Source: Candidatus Tayloriibacteriota bacterium (lineage in GTDB: Bacteria > Patescibacteriota > Minisyncoccia > Phycocordibacterales > PALSA-1337). From it: 7,632 nucleotides of DNA. Of this stretch, positions 5,602 to 7,632 are shown one piece after another. The notes beneath the pieces are model-generated. The model did no database searches. It had not been told where the DNA came from and saw only the letters and a program-made list of their open reading frames with translations. Position numbers and translations under genes: made by a program. The stretch spans positions 1 through 7,632 of the forward strand of contig JANXRK010000059.1 of NCBI GenBank assembly GCA_025353045.1, read 5' to 3'. The number at the start of each line of letters is the position of its first letter. The stretch's first letter is position 1.

Positions 5602-6578
5602 ACTCCAAAATTCTTCATTGAGTAAAGGTCCTCATTGTTTTGCTCATCAGCAACTTCCGCTGGTGCTCGATCGTCAATAAGAGATTCTTCTACTACAAGT
5701 GGAGTAGCCTCATAAATTTTTCCGGCTTCGGCACTTACAGTAGCTTTTCCTGTACTCAAAAACCTTGTCAAAAGAGCTTGGATATCCGCATCGTCAAAAA
5801 AGTCGATCATAATACGACCCCCATTTTCTTTTTTTTCAATATAGACTTTCGTACCGAGAGTTTCTTTAAATTTTCTTTCAAGTTCAGCCAAAGCAGGATC
5901 AATCAAAGACTTTTTTCGCACACGATCATGAGCAACGCTTCGAGCGAAAGCTTCAGCTTCACGAACTGTGATTTTCTTTGTAATAATTTCTTTAAAAAGA
6001 ACAGTCTGCTCTTCTTTTCTATCAGAAAGCATAAGAAGCGGCCGTGTATGCCCTTCTGAAATTTTACCTTCTGAAAGACTGTTTAAAATCTCTTCAGGCA
6101 AATCAAGAATTCGTAAAGTGTTTGAAACATATTCTCGACTCTTTCCAACTTTCTCAGCAATTTGAATATGCTTCATGCCGAATTCATCAGCCAATCGTTT
6201 AAAAGCGCGTGCTCGATCTACGGAGTTTATATCTTCACGCTGAAGATTTTCAATAATAGCCAATTCAAGCTTCACTTTATCATCCTGTTCTCCAGAACGG
6301 ATAAGAACGGGTACCTGCTGCAAACCTGCAATTTTTGATGCACGCAAACGACGCTCACCTGCGATAAGTTCGTACTCAACTCCGAGTCCTCCATCAGGCT
6401 TTTCAAACTCTTTACGTGTAACAGTAAGTGGTTGGAGGATTCCGTACATACGAATCGATTCTGCTAAGTCCTTTAGACGAGCTTCGTCAAATTCTCGACG
6501 AGGTTGAAAGGGATTTGGCTTTATCTTTTCTATTTCAATCCAAAAAACAGAATCTCCGAAAAATTGTGATGATGACAT
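5598..6578 (-). CDS. parB: Chromosome partitioning protein ParB
   Basis: ParB is a CTP-dependent DNA clamp that loads at parS sites and, with ParA and SMC, drives origin segregation. The 326-residue product has NPFQPRREF (22-30), YGILQPLTV (45-53) and the CTP-binding GERRLRASKIAG (74-85), followed by ENLQREDINSVDRARAF (110-126). A helix-turn-helix lies around 134-158 (MKHIQIAEKVGKSREYVSNTL), then EGHTRPLLML (175-184). A C-terminal dimerisation segment covers about 244-275 (VYIEKKENGGRIMIDF). A low-complexity acidic tail of about 40 residues ends the protein. No parA lies next to it and no parS consensus is visible in the window, so its partner must lie elsewhere. The ATG at 6578 is preferred because a TAAAAT box lies exactly seven bases upstream. 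It is convergent with topA and divergent from tRNA-Leu. Confidence 0.96.
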   Translation of the reverse strand: MSSSQFFGDSVFWIEIEKIKPNPFQPRREFDEARLKDLAESIRMYGILQPLTVTRKEFEKPDGGLGVEYELIAGERRLRASKIAGLQQVPVLIRSGEQDDKVKLELAIIENLQREDINSVDRARAFKRLADEFGMKHIQIAEKVGKSREYVSNTLRILDLPEEILNSLSEGKISEGHTRPLLMLSDRKEEQTVLFKEIITKKITVREAEAFARSVAHDRVRKKSLIDPALAELERKFKETLGTKVYIEKKENGGRIMIDFFDDADIQALLTRFLSTGKATVSAEAGKIYEATPLVVEESLIDDRAPAEVADEQNNEDLYSMKNFGV

Positions 6579-6584
6579 GGCATT

Positions 6585-6613
6585 ATTTTATCCTACAATT
6601 GATTTTCTCGCCA
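6585..6613 (-). promoter_or_regulatory. parB promoter (leaderless)
   Basis: On the reverse strand, TAAAAT (6590-6585, five of six matches) lies 17 bases after TGGCGA (6613-6608, three of six). The expected start of transcription is base 6578, the A of the parB ATG. The sequence before the ATG (AGGATAAAATAATGCC) has no Shine-Dalgarno at a working distance. The -10 is convincing, the -35 is not. Confidence 0.5.
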
Positions 6614-6626
6614 GATTTAGTAGACT
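6599..6626 (+). promoter_or_regulatory. Candidate tRNA-Leu promoter
   Basis: TTGATT (6599-6604), a 16-base spacer and TAGACT (6621-6626) each match four of six consensus positions. Transcription would start near 6633, twelve bases before the mature tRNA. It overlaps, on the opposite strand, the upstream part of the parB promoter, so the two may compete for polymerase. Confidence 0.4.
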
Positions 6627-6644
6627 GATGGAGTAGTAAAAAAT

Positions 6645-6726
6645 GCCGAAGTGGCGGAATTGGTATACGCACACGACTCAAAATCGTGCGGGGTAACCCA
6701 TGAGAGTTCAAGTCTCTCCTTCGGCA
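6645..6726 (+). tRNA. tRNA-Leu(CAA)
   Basis: A complete class II cloverleaf can be folded. The acceptor GCCGAAG (6645-6651) pairs with CTTCGGC (6719-6725), and A6726 is the discriminator base. The D stem is 6654-6656/6668-6670 with GG in the loop. The anticodon stem CACGA/TCGTG (6672-6676/6684-6688) holds the loop CTCAAAA, giving anticodon CAA (6679-6681), which reads UUG. The long variable arm has a GGG-TAA-CCC hairpin (6691-6699), and the T arm is GAGAG-TTCAAGT-CTCTC (6702-6718). The 3' CCA is not encoded (CAAAG follows), so it must be added after transcription. A36, A37 and A38 are all A, the recognition sequence for MiaA, whose gene starts about 370 bases downstream. Confidence 0.97.
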
Positions 6727-6739
6727 CAAAGTTAATAAT

Positions 6740-6779
6740 AAAAAACCACCGGCTCAAACATGAGGTTTGAAGCCGTGGT
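6740..6779 (-). terminator. Intrinsic terminator of the 76-residue protein gene
   Basis: Bases 6745-6759 pair with 6765-6779 around a 5-base loop, with one bulged base on each arm, giving a GC-rich stem of about 14 pairs. On the reverse strand it is followed directly by TTTTTT (6745-6740) and TATTATT, a textbook intrinsic terminator for the gene ending at 6803. On the forward strand the T-run is displaced by several bases, so it would be a weaker stop for tRNA-Leu transcription. Confidence 0.8.
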
Positions 6780-6789
6780 GTGTAGGTTT

Positions 6790-6809
6790 TAGCGCGAAAG
6801 CGCTATTTT
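6790..6809 (+). terminator. Small hairpin with T-run downstream of tRNA-Leu
   Basis: TAGCGC (6790-6795) pairs with GCGCTA (6800-6805) around a GAAA tetraloop and is followed by TTTT (6806-6809). It is short, but the GC-rich stem, stable loop and T-run fit a forward-strand intrinsic terminator for tRNA-Leu. It also overlaps the last codons and stop (TAG, 6805-6803) of the reverse-strand gene. Confidence 0.5.
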
Positions 6810-7033
6810 CCGACTCGAGAAACAGGAGATGGCTTATCGAAACAGCGTCGAAGACAATCTTCACCGATGCCTCTGCCCAGGGCGATAACAGCATGACTGA
6901 ATGTTTTGCAATCACTTGCTCTCTCCATTTCTTTTCGAATGTCGGAGATAAGTTTCTCGCCGGCATCCATGACTGCCTGCTTCTCTGGAATAGTAACGGC
7001 TTTAATCTGAATGAGTAGTGTTTTCTCAGACAT
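6803..7033 (-). CDS. Unrecognised 76-residue protein
   Basis: I do not recognise the family. From the ATG at 7033 the product has 76 residues: a short strand-like start (KTLLIQIKAVTI, 4-15), a long amphipathic helix (PEKQAVMDAGEKLISDIRKE, 16-35), then a segment with ALGRGIGEDCLRRCF (51-65). It has three cysteines (42, 60, 64) and a basic tail, and no membrane segment or signal peptide. The ATG at 7033 is preferred to the in-frame ATG at 7072, because AAAAGG lies about 8 bases upstream of it, the only plausible ribosome site in the window, and because the predicted transcript starts near 7070, just past the earlier ATG. Its own promoter and a strong terminator directly after the stop support it as a real single-gene unit. 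It is divergent from miaA; the overlapping open frames on the other strand lack such signals. Confidence 0.6.
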   Translation of the reverse strand: MSEKTLLIQIKAVTIPEKQAVMDAGEKLISDIRKEMERASDCKTFSHAVIALGRGIGEDCLRRCFDKPSPVSRVGK

Positions 7034-7057
7034 ATTTTTTGCCTTTTTTTTCTGGGG

Positions 7058-7086
7058 TTGAAGAGCAAACATATATATTGTACATT
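7058..7086 (+). promoter_or_regulatory. Candidate miaA promoter (near-leaderless)
   Basis: TTGAAG (7058-7063), a 17-base spacer and TACATT (7081-7086) each match four of six consensus positions. Transcription would start near 7093, next to the miaA ATG at 7094. The -10 overlaps that of the divergent 76-residue protein gene. Confidence 0.45.
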
Positions 7087-7104
7087 ACCTTATATGAAGA
7101 TCAA
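7077..7104 (-). promoter_or_regulatory. Candidate promoter of the 76-residue protein gene
   Basis: On the reverse strand, TTGATC (7104-7099), a 16-base spacer and TACAAT (7082-7077, five of six matches) point to a transcript starting near 7070 and a leader of about 37 bases before the ATG at 7033. The -35 lies inside the first codons of miaA. Confidence 0.45.
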
Positions 7105-7632
7105 AATAGTAGTCATAGCCGGCCCAACAGCCATAGGCAAAAGTACTTTTGCTGTTAAATACGCCCAAAAAAACAATGGTGAGGTTATTTCTGCTGATTC
7201 ACGACAAGTATATAAGGGCCTCGATATTGGCACTGGAAAGATTACAAAGAAAGAAATGAAAGGTATTCGCCATCACCTTTTAGATGTTGTCAGTCCAAAG
7301 TCCCAATTCAATGTAGAAAAATATAAAGAATTAGCACAAAAAGCTATCAACGATATTTCAAAGCAAGGCAAACTTCCTATCATATGCGGCGGTACTGGGT
7401 TCTATATTGATGCATTAGTTAAAAATATTTCATATCCACATGTGCCGCATAATTTAAAATTAAGAAAAAGATTGGACAAAAAGACGACGATCAAGCTTTT
7501 TAGTAAATTAAAATTACTTGATCCTAGTTTTGCTAAAAGTCTTAATAACTCTGAGAAAAATAATACCCACAGACTTATTCGCTTTATCGAAATCTCTTCA
7601 CATCTCGGAAAAGTTCCCCAAATTGTAAAGGG
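7094..7632 (+). CDS. miaA: tRNA dimethylallyltransferase MiaA, 3' end cut by the window
   Basis: MiaA transfers a dimethylallyl group from DMAPP to N6 of A37 in tRNAs that read codons beginning with U, improving decoding. The visible 179 residues open with the P-loop GPTAIGKST (10-18), then SADSRQVYKGLDIGTGK (33-49; D35 is the usual catalytic aspartate), HHLLDVVSP (60-68) and GGTGFYIDAL (99-108). NTHRLIRFIEI fits the conserved Arg-containing segment that follows the tRNA-binding insert. The frame is open to the last base; the family is usually near 300 residues, so roughly 40% is missing. The ATG at 7094 is the natural start, as the P-loop normally begins about ten residues in. There is no Shine-Dalgarno, and the predicted transcript starts next to the ATG. 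The upstream tRNA-Leu(CAA) is an expected substrate. Confidence 0.95.
   Translation, partial: MKIKIVVIAGPTAIGKSTFAVKYAQKNNGEVISADSRQVYKGLDIGTGKITKKEMKGIRHHLLDVVSPKSQFNVEKYKELAQKAINDISKQGKLPIICGGTGFYIDALVKNISYPHVPHNLKLRKRLDKKTTIKLFSKLKLLDPSFAKSLNNSEKNNTHRLIRFIEISSHLGKVPQIVK

Noticed and set aside
5640..6059. 139-codon forward open frame antisense to parB
   Set aside because: Composition is Ser/Phe-rich as expected from the reverse complement of a Lys/Glu-rich gene; ParB is unmistakable on the other strand.
6767..7018. 83-codon forward open frame opposite the 76-residue gene
   Set aside because: It begins inside the terminator hairpin and lacks a promoter or ribosome site; the reverse-strand frame has promoter, AAAAGG and terminator.
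1..7632. CRISPR array, insertion sequence, prophage or rRNA
   Set aside because: No regularly spaced repeats, transposase or integrase motifs, terminal inverted repeats or rRNA-like conserved stretches were seen.

Overview
This window looks like a chromosomal segment from a Candidate Phyla Radiation (Patescibacteria) bacterium, probably of the Parcubacteria/Paceibacteria type. That placement is inferred from the style of the TopA, ParB, YgjP-like and MiaA proteins, the compact AT-rich layout, the lack of Shine-Dalgarno sites and a short DprA without its N-terminal domain. No taxonomic marker such as rRNA is present. TGA is used once as a stop and never inside a long frame, so the standard bacterial code fits.

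Layout. (1) 2-334 (+): 3' part of a small, very AT-rich gene of uncertain function, ending on an intrinsic terminator. (2) 422-1291 (+): dprA, the loader of RecA onto incoming single-stranded DNA. (3) 3204-1288 (-): a probable three-gene operon of dinB (DNA polymerase IV), a YgjP-like HExxH metalloprotein and a 73-residue acidic protein whose start overlaps the preceding stop (ATGA). (4) 3205-3318: divergent control region between dinB and topA, with a 16-bp palindrome of LexA/SOS-box type inside the dinB promoter. (5) 3319-5601 (+): topA, DNA topoisomerase I. (6) 6578-5598 (-): parB, convergent with topA; the two stop codons share the four bases CTAG. (7) 6645-6726 (+): tRNA-Leu(CAA). (8) 7033-6803 (-): a 76-residue unrecognised protein with its own promoter and terminator. 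(9) 7094-7632 (+): 5' part of miaA, cut by the window end.

The main theme is DNA handling: uptake (DprA), translesion synthesis (DinB), supercoil relaxation (TopA) and segregation (ParB). A second, smaller theme is tRNA: MiaA prenylates A37 of tRNAs that read UNN codons, and the tRNA-Leu(CAA) just upstream has the A36-A37-A38 sequence MiaA recognises.

The most interesting signal is the predicted SOS control of dinB together with a downstream metalloprotein of the HExxH/WGSCS type and a coupled acidic mini-protein, which may form a damage-response module. Also notable are -10 elements placed so that several messages would start at, or within a few bases of, their start codons (leaderless), and a terminator that would cut the first gene's message before its stop codon. 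No CRISPR array, insertion sequence or complete prophage is visible. No gene-free stretch exceeds about 115 bases.
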